Shown here piece after piece: positions 9,234-22,221 of a DNA stretch of 64,000 nt. The translations under genes were made by a program, and so were the position numbers. The notes under the pieces were generated by a model that saw only the letters and a program-made list of their open reading frames with translations, had not been told where the DNA came from and did no database searches. The DNA is taken from assembly GCA_958009055.1 (NCBI GenBank), contig OY253651.1:1116001-1180000 (forward strand), read 5' to 3'. This DNA is from Choricystis sp. odSpoLacu1. Lineage: Eukaryota; Chlorophyta; Trebouxiophyceae. Every line of letters starts with the position of its first letter. The stretch's first letter is position 1.

Positions 9234-12200
9234 ATGGCGACCGCGGCCGTGCTGGACAGGTTCCCGCACTCGAGCGCGCCGGTGCGCCGCGTGCAGGCGA
9301 TCCAGTTTGGCGTGCTGGACCCGGACTTCATTGTGAGTGGGATGGGAGTGGGCAGAGTGCGTTTGAGTGTGCGTGCTCTGCATGTGTGGCCTGCCGCCCG
9401 GGAGGCGGGGCAGTGGGGGCGCCGTCCACCGGGAGACGGAGCGGAAAGGGGAGCGTTCACCTCCCTTTCCGCCGGCGCTCTGTGGGATCGGCGCCCTCCC
9501 CCGCCTCCCGGCGCGGCGACCACGCCCCATTGTGAACCGGCCGCGCGTGGCAGAGGCGCGTGGCAGAGGCCGCGCCCTCGCACACGCACCACCCCCCACG
9601 CACACACGCCGCACGGCGCTGGCACGGACGCGCTGGTCGTGGCCGCCTGCCGCGCGCACTGCCTCTGCCGGCCGTGGCAGCATGTGTGTGTGTGGAGTGC
9701 GCGCGCGCGCGTGCCTCTGGGCGCCGTGACGTCGTGTGGGCGCGAGTGGGGGCCGCGCGCTGCAGCCCATTTGACGCCGCCGTCGCCGTGCCCCCCCTTC
9801 CCTTGCCGTCGCGCCCACGCACCGCGCCCGCCTTCCCTGCTGTGTCTCTGTGTGTGTGCGTGTGTGCGTGACACGCAGCCGCGGGGGCTGCCGAGGCCGG
9901 CAGGCGGGAGAGGGCACACCGCGCGGCCGCGACGGCTTGACGTTTTTTTCGTCCCTTCCTCTCACCCTTCCCTCCCACCCCCACCTCTCCCACAGCGCCG
10001 CTACTCGGTCGCCAAGATCGAGTCGGGCCAGACCTACGAAGCCGGCCGCCCCCGCCTCGGCGGCTTGGCCGACCCGAGGCTGGGGACAGTGGATCGTGCC
10101 GTCAAGTGTGCGACCGACGGCGGCACCGTCCAAGACTCGCCCGGCTACTTTGGCCACGTCGAGCTCGCCGCCCCCGTATTCCACATTGGGTTCATGTCCA
10201 CCGTCGTCAAAGCGTTGCGCTGCGTGTCGTACCACACGAGCGGCATCCTGCTGGCTCGCGACGACCCAAAGTTCAAGGCGGCCGCGCGCCTGCGCGCGCC
10301 GCAAGCCCGCCTGCGCGCCTTTGCGGCCGCGTGCGCGGGGCGGCGGGCGGATGACGCCACCGGGTCGCCCCAGCCGCAGTACCGGGTGGACGGGCCCAAA
10401 GTGTGGGCCGAGTTCCCCAAAGCGCGGCCGGGTGCGGACGGCGCCGACGGCGCGCCGCCCGAAGTCGAGCGCCGCCAGGAGCTGACCGCCGCCAAGGCGC
10501 ACGACATCCTGCGCCGCGTGTCCGACGAAGACTGCGCGCTGCTGGGGTTCGACCCCGTGTGCGCGCGCCCTGACTGGTTCATACTGACCGTCCTCCCCGT
10601 CCCGCCCCCCCCCGTCCGCCCCTCTGTGTCCATGGACGGTGGCGGCCGGTCCGAGGACGACCTCACCTACAAGCTCAACGAGATCGTGAAAGCCAACAAC
10701 CGTCTGGCCCGGCAGGAGGAGGCGGGGGCGCCCGCCCACGTGGTGCGCGAGTTTGCCGCGCTGCTGCAGTTCCACGTCACGACCTACATCGACAACACCA
10801 AACCCGGCCACCCGGTCGCCACCCAGCGCTCCGGCCGCCCCATCAAGTCCATCTCGCAGCGCCTGAAAGGCAAGGAGGGGCGGGTGCGGGGCAACCTGAT
10901 GGGCAAGCGCGTCGACTTCTCCGCGCGCACCGTCATCTCGGGCGACCCCAACATCGCGCTGGACGAGCTCGGCGTCCCCTGGTCCATCGCGCTCACGCTG
11001 ACGGTGCCCGAGACGGTGACCCCCCACAACATCGCCCGGCTGGCGGCGCTGGTGGAGGCGGGCCCCCACCCGCCGCCCGGGCAGACGGGCGCGCGCTACA
11101 TCGTGCGCGAGGACGGCACGCGCCTCGACCTGCGCTTCCTCAAGAAGGACGCCGACCGCCACCTGGAGTACGGGTACCGGGTGGAGCGCCACCTGCAGAA
11201 TGGGGACATCGTGCTGTTCAACCGGCAGCCGTCGCTGCACAAGATGTCGATGATGGGGCACCGCGTGCGCGTGCTGCCGCACTCGACGTTCAGGCTCAAC
11301 CTGTCGGTCACGTCGCCCTACAACGCCGACTTTGATGGGGATGAGATGAACATGCACGTGCCTCAAACGCCGGAGACGCGGGCGGAGGCGGCGGAGATCA
11401 TGGCGGTGCCCAAGAACATTGTGTCGCCGCAGGTGAGAGAGATGGGAGTGGTGGGTGGGGGGGTGCAGAGGGAGCGCGCTTGCGTCCATCTCCCCCCCCC
11501 CCTTGTGTTCCCCTTTTTCTCACCACCCTCCACCCTCACACCCACACCCACTCCACCCACACCCACTCAGGCCAACAAACCCGTCATCGGCATCGTGCAG
11601 GACACCCTCCTCGCCTGCCGCCTCATGACCAAGCGCGACACGTTCATTGATGCACCCGCCTTCATGAACATTCTGATGTGGCTGGACGACTGGGACGGCC
11701 GCGTCCCCCTGCCCACCATCCTCAAGCCACGCCCCCTGTGGACGGGTAAGCAGGTGATCACGGCCATTCTGCCGCCTGTCAACTGTCGGCGCTCGGCCGC
11801 GTGGTACCGCGACGGCGAACCCGCCGACCTGTCCCCCTCGGACGCCCAAGTCCTGATCGCCGGTGGTGAACTCGTCACCGGCACCCTGTGCAAGCGCACC
11901 CTGGGCGCGTCCGCCGGGTCGTTGATCCACGTCATCTGGAATGACGGCGGCTCCGCCGCCGCGCGCGCGTTTTTGTCGCAGTGCCAGTACGCGGCCAACC
12001 AGTGGCTCCTCCACCACGGCTTCTCCATCGGCATCGGGGACACCGTGGCCGATGAACGCACAATGCGCGTCATCTCGGAGACGATCGAGGGCGCGGAGGC
12101 GGAGGTGAAGCGCCTGACCCAAAAACTGCAGGCGCGCGAGCTCGAGGCGCAGCCAGGGCGCACGATGCTGGAATCGTTCGAAAACCAGGTCAACCAAGTC

Positions 12201-15200
12201 CTCAACAAGGCGCGCGACGATGCGGGCCGGTCGGCCCAGGCCTCCCTGAAAGACACCAACAACGTGGTGCGCATGGTGACGGCGGGGTCGAAAGGGTCGT
12301 TCATCAACATCTCGCAGATGATCGCGTGTGTCGGCCAACAAAACGTCGAGGGCAAGCGCATCCCCTTTGGCTTTGCCGGCCGCACCCTGCCCCACTTCAC
12401 CAAGGACGACCTGGGCCCCGAGTCGCGCGGCTTTGTGTCCAACTCGTACCTGTCGGGCCTGACGCCGCAGGAGCTGTTCTTTCACGCGATGGGGGGGCGG
12501 GAAGGCCTGATCGACACGGCCGTCAAAACTTCATCCACCGGCTACATCCAGCGCCGCCTCGTCAAAGCCATGGAGGACTACGCCATCAAGTACGACGGCA
12601 CCGTGCGCGACTCCTCGGGCACCGTCATCCAGTTTCTGTATGGCGAGGACGGCATGGACGGCGTGGCGGTGGAGACGCAGCGCCTGGACGCGCTGCGCCT
12701 GCCCGAGCGCGCGTTTCGGGCCATGTTCCGCTTTGAGCTGGACGACCCGTCCTGGGCGCCCGCCTGGCTGCCCACCCACGTGCTGGATGCGCTGCGCGCG
12801 TCCGCCCCCGCCCGCCGCGCGCTGGAGGGGGAGTATGAGCAGCTGTGTGCTGATGTCCTGACCCTGCGCACCGAGGTGCTGCGCTCGGGCGACGCGTCTG
12901 TCGTCCTGCCCCTCAACGTGCGCCGCCTCATCTGGAACGCGCAGCAAGCCTTCGGCTGTGGCGGTGGCGGCGGCGGTGCGGCGACTGGCGGCCCGGTGTC
13001 CGACCTGGACCCCGCCGCCGTCGTCAAGCGCGTGCGCGCGCTCTGCGCCTCGCTCGTCGTCGTCGGCGGCGGCGACGCGCTCTCGCGCGAAGCCCAGAAG
13101 AACGCCACCCTCCTCTTCCAGTGCCTGCTGCGCTCCACACTGGCCGCCAAGCGCGTGCTGCGCGAGTGGCGGCTGACGGCGGACGCTTTCGAGTGGCTGG
13201 TGGGCGAGGTCGAGGCCCGGTTTTTCCAGGTGAGAGGATGGGAGGAGAGGAGAGCGCGGGGTGGAGGCGTGAGAGACACACAGCGATGCCTTAACCCCTC
13301 CCCCCCCCTCCCTCCCACCCCACCACAGGCCATGGCCGTCCCTGGCGAGATGGTGGGCACCATCGCCGCCCAGTCCATCGGTGAGCCCACCACCCAGATG
13401 ACGCTCAACACGTTTCATTTCGCCGGCGTCTCGGCCAAAAACGTCACCCTCGGCGTCCCCCGCCTCACCGAGATCATCAACGTGTCCAAGTCCATCAAGA
13501 CGCCCTCCCTGTCCGTCTACCTGGCGGGCGACGCCGCCCGCGACCGGGAGGCCGCCAAAACGGCGCAGTGCTCGCTGGAGCACACGACGCTGCGCCGCGT
13601 CGCGGCGGCGACCGAGATCTGGTACGACCCCGACCCCGCCGCCACCGTCATCCCGGTGGATGCCGACTTTGTGGCGGCCTACTGGGAGATGCCGGACGAG
13701 GGGGTGGAGCCCGGGCGCATGTCGCCCTGGCTGCTGCGCATCGAGCTGGATCGCGCCATGATGGTCGACAAAAAGTTGACCATGGCCGACGTGGCGGAGC
13801 GCGTCAACGCCGAGTTCGAGGACGAGCTGCACTGCATCTTCAACGATGACAACGCGGAGAAGCTGATTCTGCGGGTGCGTTGGTGTGGGTTTGGGGTGGG
13901 GAGAGGAGAGGGCGGGGGGGAGAGAGAGAGAGAGAGAGAAAAAACGCACCACTTTTTCCCCTCCTCACCACCACCACCACCACCACCACCACACCCACCC
14001 TCTCCACACAGATCCGCATCCTGTCCGATGAAGGCGACAAAGACGCGCCCGCCGACCACGACGACGCCTTCCTCAAGAAGATTGAGGGCACGATGCTGTC
14101 CCAGGTCGCGCTGCAGGGCGTCCCCGACATCCGCAAGGTGTTCATCCGCGAGACCGACCGCCTCATCCCCGACGCCGCCGCCTCGGGCGGCTACGCGCGC
14201 GAGTCGGAGTGGATGCTGGACACGGAGGGCGTCAACCTGCTGGAGGTGTTGTGCCACCCCGACGTCGACGCGACGCGCACGGTCTCCAACCACCTCGTCG
14301 AAGTCATCGACGTCCTGGGCATCGAGGCCGCCCGGGGCGCCCTGCTGAAAGAGGTGCGCGGCGTCATCGAGTTTGATGGGTCGTACGTCAACTACAGGCA
14401 CCTGGCCATTCTGTGCGACTCGATGACGGCGCGCGGCCACTTCTCCGCCATCACGCGGCACGGCATCAACCGGTCGGGCGCCGGCCCCCTGGCCCGCGCC
14501 TCGTTTGAGGAGACGGTGGACATCCTGTTCCGGGCGGCCATGTTTGGCGAGAAGGACGGCATGACGGGCGTGAGCGAGTGCGTGATGCTGGGGCAGCTCG
14601 CCCCTATCGGCACGGGTGCCTTCTCCCTCGTGCTCGACGAAGCCCGCCTCGCCGACGCTGTCGAAGTCCAGTTCGCGGGGGATGATCCGTACGCTGGGCC
14701 TGGAGGGGCGACCCCGGGGAGGGCGACACCCGGGATGACGCCGTCGCACGCGTCGCCGTCCATCTTTCGGTCGCCGGGGGTGTGGTCGCCGCTCGCGGGC
14801 GACGTCGCGTGGTCGCCGGCCGGGGGCGGCTTCTCCCCCGCCGCCGCGTCGCCCGGGTATGGCGCGTCCCCGGGTTACTCGCCCACGAGTCCGGCGTATT
14901 CGCCGACGTCGCCAGCCTACAGCCCGACGAGCCCCGCCTACTCGCCGACGAGCCCAGCCTACTCGCCGACGTCGCCCGCGTACTCGCCGACGAGCCCCGC
15001 CTACTCGCCCACCAGCCCCGCGTATTCGCCCACGTCGCCGGCGTATTCGCCCACGAGCCCGGCGTACTCGCCCACGTCGCCCGCCTACTCGCCGACGAGC
15101 CCCGCGTACTTGCCGACGAGCCCTGCCTACTCGCCCACGTCCCCGGCCTACTCGCCCACGTCCCCGGCCTACTCCCCCACCTCGCCCGCCTACTCGCCCA

Positions 15201-15298
15201 CGAGCCCGGCCTACTCGCCCTCGTCGCCCGCCTACTCGCCGTCGTCGCCCGCCTACAGCCCGGCAGACGGCGACGGCGCGGGCGGCAGCGGGCAATGA
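9234..15298 (+). CDS. RPB1: RNA polymerase II largest subunit RPB1
   Basis: Catalytic subunit of RNA polymerase II. Exons 9234-9332, 9996-11432, 11571-13229, 13329-13874 and 14012-15298; 1675 aa, slightly shorter than yeast. All phases are 0. Hallmarks in order: N-terminal [11 protein letters not shown]; clamp; [38 protein letters not shown]; the catalytic Mg-binding [12 protein letters not shown] (Asp about 478/480/482); the bridge-helix region with [26 protein letters not shown]; the trigger-loop region [19 protein letters not shown]; and the C-terminal heptad repeats. Intron 4 uses a GTGCGT donor, the others GTGAG. Intron 1 is 663 nt, several times longer than the other four (about 100-140 nt). 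No frameshift occurs anywhere in the gene despite many G/C runs. Confidence 0.97.
14876..15253 (+). repeat. RPB1 C-terminal domain heptads (18 x YSPTSPA type)
   Basis: Eighteen consecutive 21-nt units encode YSPTSPA, followed by a terminal [11 protein letters not shown]. The twelfth unit is YLPTSPA (no Ser2), and the last two before the tail are YSPSSPA. Position 7 is Ala in every repeat, so there is no Ser7. Ser2 and Ser5 are otherwise kept. Synonymous codons vary between units, so the array is not a fresh DNA expansion. Confidence 0.95.
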
Positions 15299-15595
15299 TG
15301 GGTGAGGAGTGGGGTGTTTTGTTTCTTCTCACGTTTTTTCTGTTCTGCTGTGTGCGTGTTTCAGTGTGTGTGGTGTGGTGTGGTGGCGGAGAGAGAGAAA
15401 GAGAGCACAGAGAAGAGAGTGGCGGGTTTTTTCCTCCCCCCAAAAAACACAGATGCAACCCCAAAAAATGTTTTTCTTGCCAGTCAGCCTGACTGGCGTT
15501 TCCCAACTTGATCAGATGATGTGCAGCAGAGAGGATGGACTCACAGAAAACAGAAAACACACACACACCCAACGGCTCTCCCTCCCTCTCTCCTT
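15299..15595. other. Convergent 3' spacer, RPB1 / TAF2
   Basis: 297 bp between the two stop codons. T-rich then GA-rich on the plus strand; no coding signal seen. Confidence 0.4.
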
Positions 15596-15715
15596 CTATT
15601 CCTGCTTGCCGCGCTTGGCGTCGCCCAGCTTGCCGCCAAAGCTCAGCTTCAGCTTGAGCGACGGTCGGGCGGGGGGCGCGGAAGTGCCAGCATCGTCGCC
15701 AGGTGGCGCGGGTGG

Positions 15716-15746
<31 letters not shown>

Positions 15747-18700
15747 GGCGGCGGTGGCGGCGGCGCGGCAGGCGGCGCGGCGGGTGGCAGCTTGACTTTC
15801 AGCGACGGGCGCGGCTGGCCGAGCGCACCGCCGTCGCCGCCCACGCCCGGCAGCTTGACCTTGATCGATGGCCGAGCCGCCAGGGCGGGAGCGGCAGAAA
15901 GCGCGGGGGGCGGTGGCGGGGGTGGTGGCGGGGGTGGAGGCGGGGGCGGGGGCGGAGGCGGCGCCTGCGGCGCGGCCATCGAAAATCCCCACCCCGTCGC
16001 GGCCACGGGCGCCGGCTGCGGTGGCGGTGGCGGCACAGGCACACTCACCGTCGACGGCAGCCTCACCTTGATGGAGGGCCGCCCCCCCAGCGGCGACGCG
16101 CGCGGCACGGCCGAGTCGGCGTCGTCGGCCGCGTCGCCGCCGCGCGCGCCGCCGCCGCGCGTGCGGCCGCTGCCCCCTGCCGACGCGGAGGGACCGGCGC
16201 CACTGGCGGAGGGCAGCGTGGCCGCTGTTTTCAGGCGAACGATGAAGCCGGCGCCACCGGCGGCCGCGCCTTCTGAAGCCGACGGCGCGGCCGCGCCACG
16301 CGCGGCGGTCGCGGCCGCAGCGGCCCACACGTTCGCCTCGTCCCCCGCGGCGGCGTCCCGCCACAGGGTGGGGGGGGCGCCACCCGCCACGCACACACAC
16401 ATGAAGGCGAGGTGGGCTTCGGAGGGGGGGGCGGCGGTGACGAGGGACTGCACGCGGGCGAGGCGCGCGGGCGACGGCGACGCGCGCGCGCGCCGTCAGC
16501 CGTCCGCCACCCCGCCCCCGCCCCCGCCTGCAGCGCGGCCAGCAAGGCTTCCAGCGTGGTCCGGCGCACGGTGGGGGACGGGTCGGCGTCCAGGGCGGTC
16601 AGGGCGGCGTCCACGCCGGCGTCTGGTCCGGAGAGCGCGGCCGAGGCGCGGACAGCGGCGGCACGCGCCGCGCCGCGCGCGGCGGGCGGCGCGTCCGCCG
16701 CCGCGTGGGATGCGACCGCGCCCCCAAGCAGGGCCGGCAGCGCGTCCCCGCCTGACGGACCGGCCGCCACCAGGGACGCGGCCGCGCCGAGGGCGGCGCG
16801 CGTGAGCGCGAGCCTGTGCGAGGGGGCCGCGCCGTCGCGCGCCAGCCGCGACGCCAGGGCGGCCGCGACGGCGGCGGCTGCCTCAGCATCGGGGGGACGC
16901 AGGTCGCCCAACGCGCGCACGGAGGCGGCGGCCAGGGTGTCGCCGGTGAGGGGGCCGCCCCCGCCGACGCGCGCGCGGCGCGCGAGAGAGACAACCTCGT
17001 CGACCACCTCCCGCGGGGAGGCACCACCCGCCACCCGCACACGGGCCAGGGACGTCACCGCAGCCGCCAGCACGGCTGCATCCCCCGGGTCGGCCGCCAG
17101 GCACCGCCACGCGCGCGGGCGGCCGCCGTCGTCGCGCAAGGCGGACGACACAAAGCGCAGCAGGCGGCTCGCGGCGCCGTCGCCCGCGTCCGCCCCACCC
17201 AGCGCGGTGGCGGCCGCCGCCCGCACGCGGCAGTGCAGGGCGCTGTTGTCTAGGCAGGCGGCCAGCACGTTGACCGCGTAGGGGGGCAGCGGGCGCCGCG
17301 CGGACGCGAGGGCGGCGACCGCTTCTCTCTGTGTCGCGGCATCACCACTCCGGTCCAGCGCGCGCGCCCACGCGGACGCAGGCTGCAGCACCCGTGTCGC
17401 CGCCAGCATTTCCCCCGTCGGGTCCAGCCGGAACCACCACACGGGGGGGGCGCCGTCGTCGTCGTCGTCGTCCAGCTGGGCAGCGGGTCGGGGCGGACTC
17501 CCCTCTCCGTCGTCGCCCTCGTCCCCCGCGTCCGCGCTCGTCGCCCGCCGCTTGCGCCCAGGCGCTTTGGCCGCCTTCTTCAGGGGGGGCGTCACCCTCA
17601 GCTCGGCCAGCGTCAGGCGGGACGCGCCCACGTGGACGGGGTGGTCTGCGACGCCGCCCGCCGCCTCGCGGATCGCGACGCGTACGAGACCCACCGACGT
17701 CCCTTCCTTCGGGGCGGCAACTTCAGCAGCTGCAGCAGCACGCACGCCCGCTGCCGGCCCCCCCTGGCGCAGCGCCACCTCCAGCACGCACCGCTTGCGG
17801 TGGAAGGCGGCGGCCGCGGTGACGGTGAGCGCGCCCGCCCGATCGACATACCGCGCAACAAAGGGGGCGGCATCCTTTTTGAACCCGCCCGCGCGCGCCG
17901 CGTCCGCCACAAAGTCTGGCCACGTCAGCCTGCGGCGGCGGTCGGGGAGGGCGGGGGGTGGGAAGGTCGCTGCCGCGGCCGCGTCGGTCGGGAGCGGGGC
18001 GCGCCGCACGGCGGCTTCCGCCGCCGCGCCTGCCGCCGCGTCCGCCACCACACGCTGCAGCACGCGCCTGAACGCGTCGTCGCCCGCCCGCCGCTCCAGC
18101 ATGGCCACCACGGCCGCCGCTTTCCAGGGGGCGAGGGGGGAGGGGTCGAGCGGGGCAGTGGCCGCGACCGCACTGGAATCGCCGGCGCGCGGCGCCAACG
18201 GCGGCGCCGCGCCGTCATCGGCCGCCAGCACGGCGTCCCGCTCCACGGCCGCCCGCCAGCGGGCTTCATTGGTGCCCAGGCGGGAGCGCAGGAAGAGGGA
18301 CTCCAGGTGGCGGGAGAGGCCGGCGGTGAGGGTGGCGTCGGTGGGGGTGGCGGGGAGGGTTAAAACCCCAAAATAGGCACCTGCTGCCGCGCGGGCGGCG
18401 TCCGCCCGATCCTCCAGGGCGGCGTCGCCGTCACGCGGCCCAAACAGGGCGTCGGCCGACAGCAGCACGACGCAGGCGCCGGTGTGGGGCAGGCGGGCGG
18501 GGGCGCCGGTGGGAGGGAGGTACACAAAGTGCAGGGCGCCACCGGGGGGGGGAGCCCCCAGGTAGGCTTCATGCGCGTCCAGAGCCAGGGCCAGCGAGTC
18601 TGCGACAAAGGGGAGGCGGGGCGCGGCGTCGGCGGGGGCGAACAAAGACACAGACGCGCCGCGCGCGCCGCGCGCGCGACGCGCGGCCGCGCCGTCGCCA

Positions 18701-19840
18701 TCACCCGCCGCCAGGTCGTGCCGCGCAAACGGCCCCACCGCCAGCGCCAGGGAGGAGGCAGGCATGGCCAAGGCGCACTCGTAGCAGAAAGTGCGGCGGC
18801 CGGCGCGGCCAGACGGGCGCACGCGGCGCAGCGCGCCGGGAGCGATTGCTGTGTCGCCCCCCCCCACCGTCACCCGCGCGTCGAGTGGAAAGACGGCGCC
18901 GTCCACATCCACCGTGGGGAACACGTGGCGTGCGCACCCGGGTTCACCGTCGGTGTGGGCGTAGTCGCCCCAAAAGCGCAGGCCGCGGCGGGGGTTGGGA
19001 GCGGCGACAGAGAACGAGACGCGCACGGCAGCGCGCACGCGCGGTGGCGGGGGCGGAGGCGGCGGCGCGCTGGCTGTGGGTGGGGTGGGGGCACCGGCAC
19101 CCCCACCCCCGGGCGGCGTGGGGGCGGACACCTTGGAGAAGGGGGTGGCGGCAGGGGTCGGCCCGCCGCCAGCTGACGTCGTGCGCCCGTCTTTTGAGGG
19201 GGTGGCGAGAGCAGCGCCCTCGCCCCCACCACTCCCACCCAGCCGGGTGCCCACGCCCGGTGGCAGCGTGATCACCAACGTGGGTGCGTCTGCCGCCGCC
19301 ACTACAGCGGCGTGCAGGGCTGCCGCGCCGGCTGCCGCGGCCGCCAGTGCGTCTGCGCCCGGCGGCGCGGCCGCCGCGAACGGAGGAGGCGGGGGCGGCA
19401 CCAGGGCCCACTGCACGGGGGCGCCGTCCACGGTGACGGTGGCGACGGTCAGGTGGGCGGCGTGGAGGCCTGTGGGTTTGGGGAGGGGGGGGGGGCGTCG
19501 GGCAAGGAGCGTTGGGTGGCAATAAAAACGCACACACACACGCCCTCTCTTTCCCGGGATTGGCCCTCACCGATCGACGTCGCGTCCACACCATACTCCA
19601 CCACGAGCTCAGTGCGGCTGTGGTGTGTGAGGGGAGGAGGGAGGGGGGAGAGTGTTGGAGCGTTGCGCCATAAGCAAAAAAACGGGGGCGCCAACGCCAG
19701 CCGTGCGCACCCACCTTGTGCCACACACACGCACACACACACAGCACACATACTCACCCACTGAACACGCGCCCCGGCACGTCGACGTCGAGCGTGACCG
19801 CCTGCCGCACGACGGTCGGCAACGGCGCGGACGCTGTCAT
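15596..19840 (-). CDS. TAF2: TFIID subunit TAF2
   Basis: TAF2 is the M1-aminopeptidase-like TFIID subunit that touches the Initiator. Exons 19758-19840, 19571-19617 and 15596-19469; about 1333 aa. The M1-like N-terminal half shows LRFWGDYAHTDGEPGCARHVFP, FCYECALAMPASSLALAVGPF, SLFAP and LFLRSRLGTNEARW. The HExxH zinc motif is absent, as is normal for TAF2. A HEAT-like Ala-rich segment follows, with ALDADPSPTVRRTTLEAL. The frame then changes within the (CG)6 tract at 16481-16492: a dinucleotide indel restores SPSPARLARVQSLVTAAPPSEAHLAF. The C-terminus carries four RPS(I/L)KxKL/RL motifs separated by long poly-Pro linkers, ending in a basic tail. The third coding exon is huge and the first two tiny, a pattern common here. 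Confidence 0.8.
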
Positions 19841-20090
19841 TGTGTGTGGAGGGGGGGGCGACCGGTCGCACACTCACTCGCGCGCCGGCCCTTGCACACG
19901 AGGGGGCGGCGCGAGTGTGTGTGAGGGAGGCGGACGCCTCGGGGGGCACCCGTTTTTTGTGGGGAGAGTGATACGCAAAAAAACGAAAAAGCAAATTCCT
20001 ATTCACTCTTCGACGGGCCGTCGCTGTCCCCCTCTTTGCGCCTCTCTCTCTCCACACTGCGTTCGCCCCCCCTGTCGAAACCCCTCCACT
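19841..20090. promoter_or_regulatory. Shared divergent 5' region, TAF2 / TRM1
   Basis: 250 bp between divergent ATG codons. No clear core element; a T/A-rich patch at about 19976-20000 is the only low-GC stretch. Confidence 0.45.
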
Positions 20091-22039
20091 ATGACGGCTG
20101 CCACGCTGGAAACGTCCAGGTGCGCGATGTGGGGGGAAGAAGGGGGGCGAGAGGGAACGCACACGCTGCCCGACCGCTCCGGCCGTCGGGACACCCGGAT
20201 GCGGGGAACGCCCCGCCCTCCCCCCCTCGCCTCCGCCTGCGCCAGTCCCCCCACCACGCTTGTCCCATGCCACCACGGTAGCGCTGGGTGCGAGGGAGCA
20301 CTCAACACTCACACACGCCTTTCTTCCTTTTCTTCTCCTCCCAACAGCTCTGGCCAGCTGCCCGCCGTCCCGGAAGGCTACACCGCCATCACGGAGGGCA
20401 AGGCCACGATCATGCAGAAAGCGCACGAAGTGTTCTACAACCCGGTGCAGGTAAAAAAGGTGGGGAAATGAAAGATGGTGAAAGAAAAGGGTACGCGTGT
20501 TTTTTGTTGCAACCCACCCACCCACCCCCACCACCAACACAGGTCGTCAACCGCGACCTGTCGTGCGCCGTGCTGCGTGTGCTGGCGTCCCACCGGGCCC
20601 GCGAGATCGCGGCCGGCGAGCTCAGGCTGGGCCGCGGCAAGGGCAAGCGCGCGAAACCAGCTGCTGCGCCCGCCGCCACGCCAACCACCCCCGATCACCC
20701 CACCACCGCCTCCCTGACCGTGCTGGAGGGGCTGGCCGCCACCGGCTTGCGTGCGATTCGCTATGCGACCGAGGTGGACGCGGTGGCGAGGGTGGTGGCG
20801 AATGATGCAGACGAAGCGGCCGTCGCATCGATTCGCGCGGCCGCCGCCGCCAACGGCCCCCTCGCCGCCGCCAAAGTCCACCCCCGCCTCGGCGACTGCC
20901 GCACCGCCTGCCTGGAGGCGCCCGACGGGTACGACGTGGTGGACCTCGATCCTTATGGATCGCCAGCCCACCTGTTGGACGCGGCGCTTGTCGCCGTCTC
21001 CCACGGAGGCCTGCTCGCGGTCACAGCCACCGACATGGCCGTCCTCTGCGGCGCCAACCCGGCGTCCGCGTACGCCAAGTATGGGGCGATGCCGCTGCAC
21101 CGGGCATACGGCCATGAACAGGGGTTGAGGATCGTGCTGGGCGCGCTGGAAGCGGCGGCCGCGAGGTGCGGCAAAGCGATCACGCCCGTGCTGTCGCTGT
21201 CGATCGATTTTTATGTGCGCGTGTTTGTGAGGGTGCACGCGTCTCCCGCGGCCGCCAAGCTGGCCGCCACGCGCATGGCTCACGTGTGGCAATCGTCCGG
21301 GTGCGACTCGTTCGTGCTGCAGCCCGTGGGGCGGGTGCTCACCAACCGCGGCGGCGGCCCCGGCGGCCGCCTCGCCCCCGCCCAGGGCCCCCCCGTCCCC
21401 GACCGCTGCCCCGACACCGGGTCCCGGTGGACGATTGGGGGGCCCATGTGGGCGGGGCCGCTGCACGATGCTGGGTGGGTGGAGGAGTTGAGGGCAGAGG
21501 TGGCAGCCCACGCGGAGGACGGGCGGTATCCCGCCGCCCCCCGCGTCGCGGCCGTCCTCGCCGCCGCCGCGGAGGAACTGCCCGACGCCCCCCTCTACTA
21601 CAACATCCACGACCTGTGCAAAGCGGTGCGGTGCACTCCGCCCCGGCTGGAGCTGCTGAGGAATGCGCTGGTGAACGCTGGGTACCGGGTTTCCGGCACA
21701 CACGCCAACCCGCTCGGCCTCAAAACCAACGCCCCGCCGTCCGTCGTGTGGGACGTCATGCGGTGCTGGGTGGCGGCCCACCCGCCGACGAGGCCGGCGG
21801 AGGCGGGGTCGACGGCGGCCGCGCTGCTGGCCAAGCAGCCAGAGCTAAAGGCCGACTTTTCGCGCGCGCAGGGGGCGGCGCCTGCCGCGCGCAGCGCCAA
21901 GGTGGCCCGCTTCCTGCCCAACCCGGAGCCCTTCTGGGGGCCCAAAGCGAGGGCGGGCACGGGCAAGAAGGCGGCCCGGCAGGCGGCCATGAACGCTGCG
22001 ACGCGGGCGGCGGTGGACGCGGTGAAGAGTGGGAAGTGA
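20091..22039 (+). CDS. TRM1: tRNA (guanine26-N2)-dimethyltransferase
   Basis: SAM-dependent dimethylation of G26 in tRNA. Exons 20091-20119 (29 nt), 20348-20450 and 20543-22039; 542 aa. Donors are GTGCG and GTAAA, both atypical for this window. Motifs in order: EGKATIMQKAHEVFYNPVQ (the family's EG.a.i....evFYNPvQ box), VVNRDLSCAVL; SAM-binding GLAATGLRAIRYATE and NDADEAAV; active-site region YDVVDLDPYGSPAHLLDAAL; LLAVTATDMAVLCG; GHEQGLRIVLG; and IDFYVRVFVRV. The C-terminal domain contains MWAGPLHDAGWV and the YYNIHDLCKAV winged element. No organellar targeting peptide is visible, so a nuclear/cytosolic enzyme is likely. The region is complete and intact. Confidence 0.93.
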
Positions 22040-22221
22040 TGAAGAGAGAGCGAGATGATAAAACAAAAAACAGCACAGTGCGCCTGGTTTTCCATTTTCG
22101 TTTTGTGTGCTTTCTTCCATGGCTCCCGCCCCGAGTTTTCAGGAGGTTTGGGGTCTCACTCTCAGAGAGACCGACCTCCGCTATTCTTAACAGTTCAAAA
22201 ATCAAAATTTTCTTTTCACCT

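Noticed and set aside
14876..15253. 21-bp repeat resembling a minisatellite
   Set aside because: It is the RPB1 CTD with varied synonymous codons.
13679..15295. Long open frame antisense to the RPB1 tail
   Set aside because: It mirrors the heptad repeat in another frame (Arg/Gly/Ala runs) and has no splice or start support.
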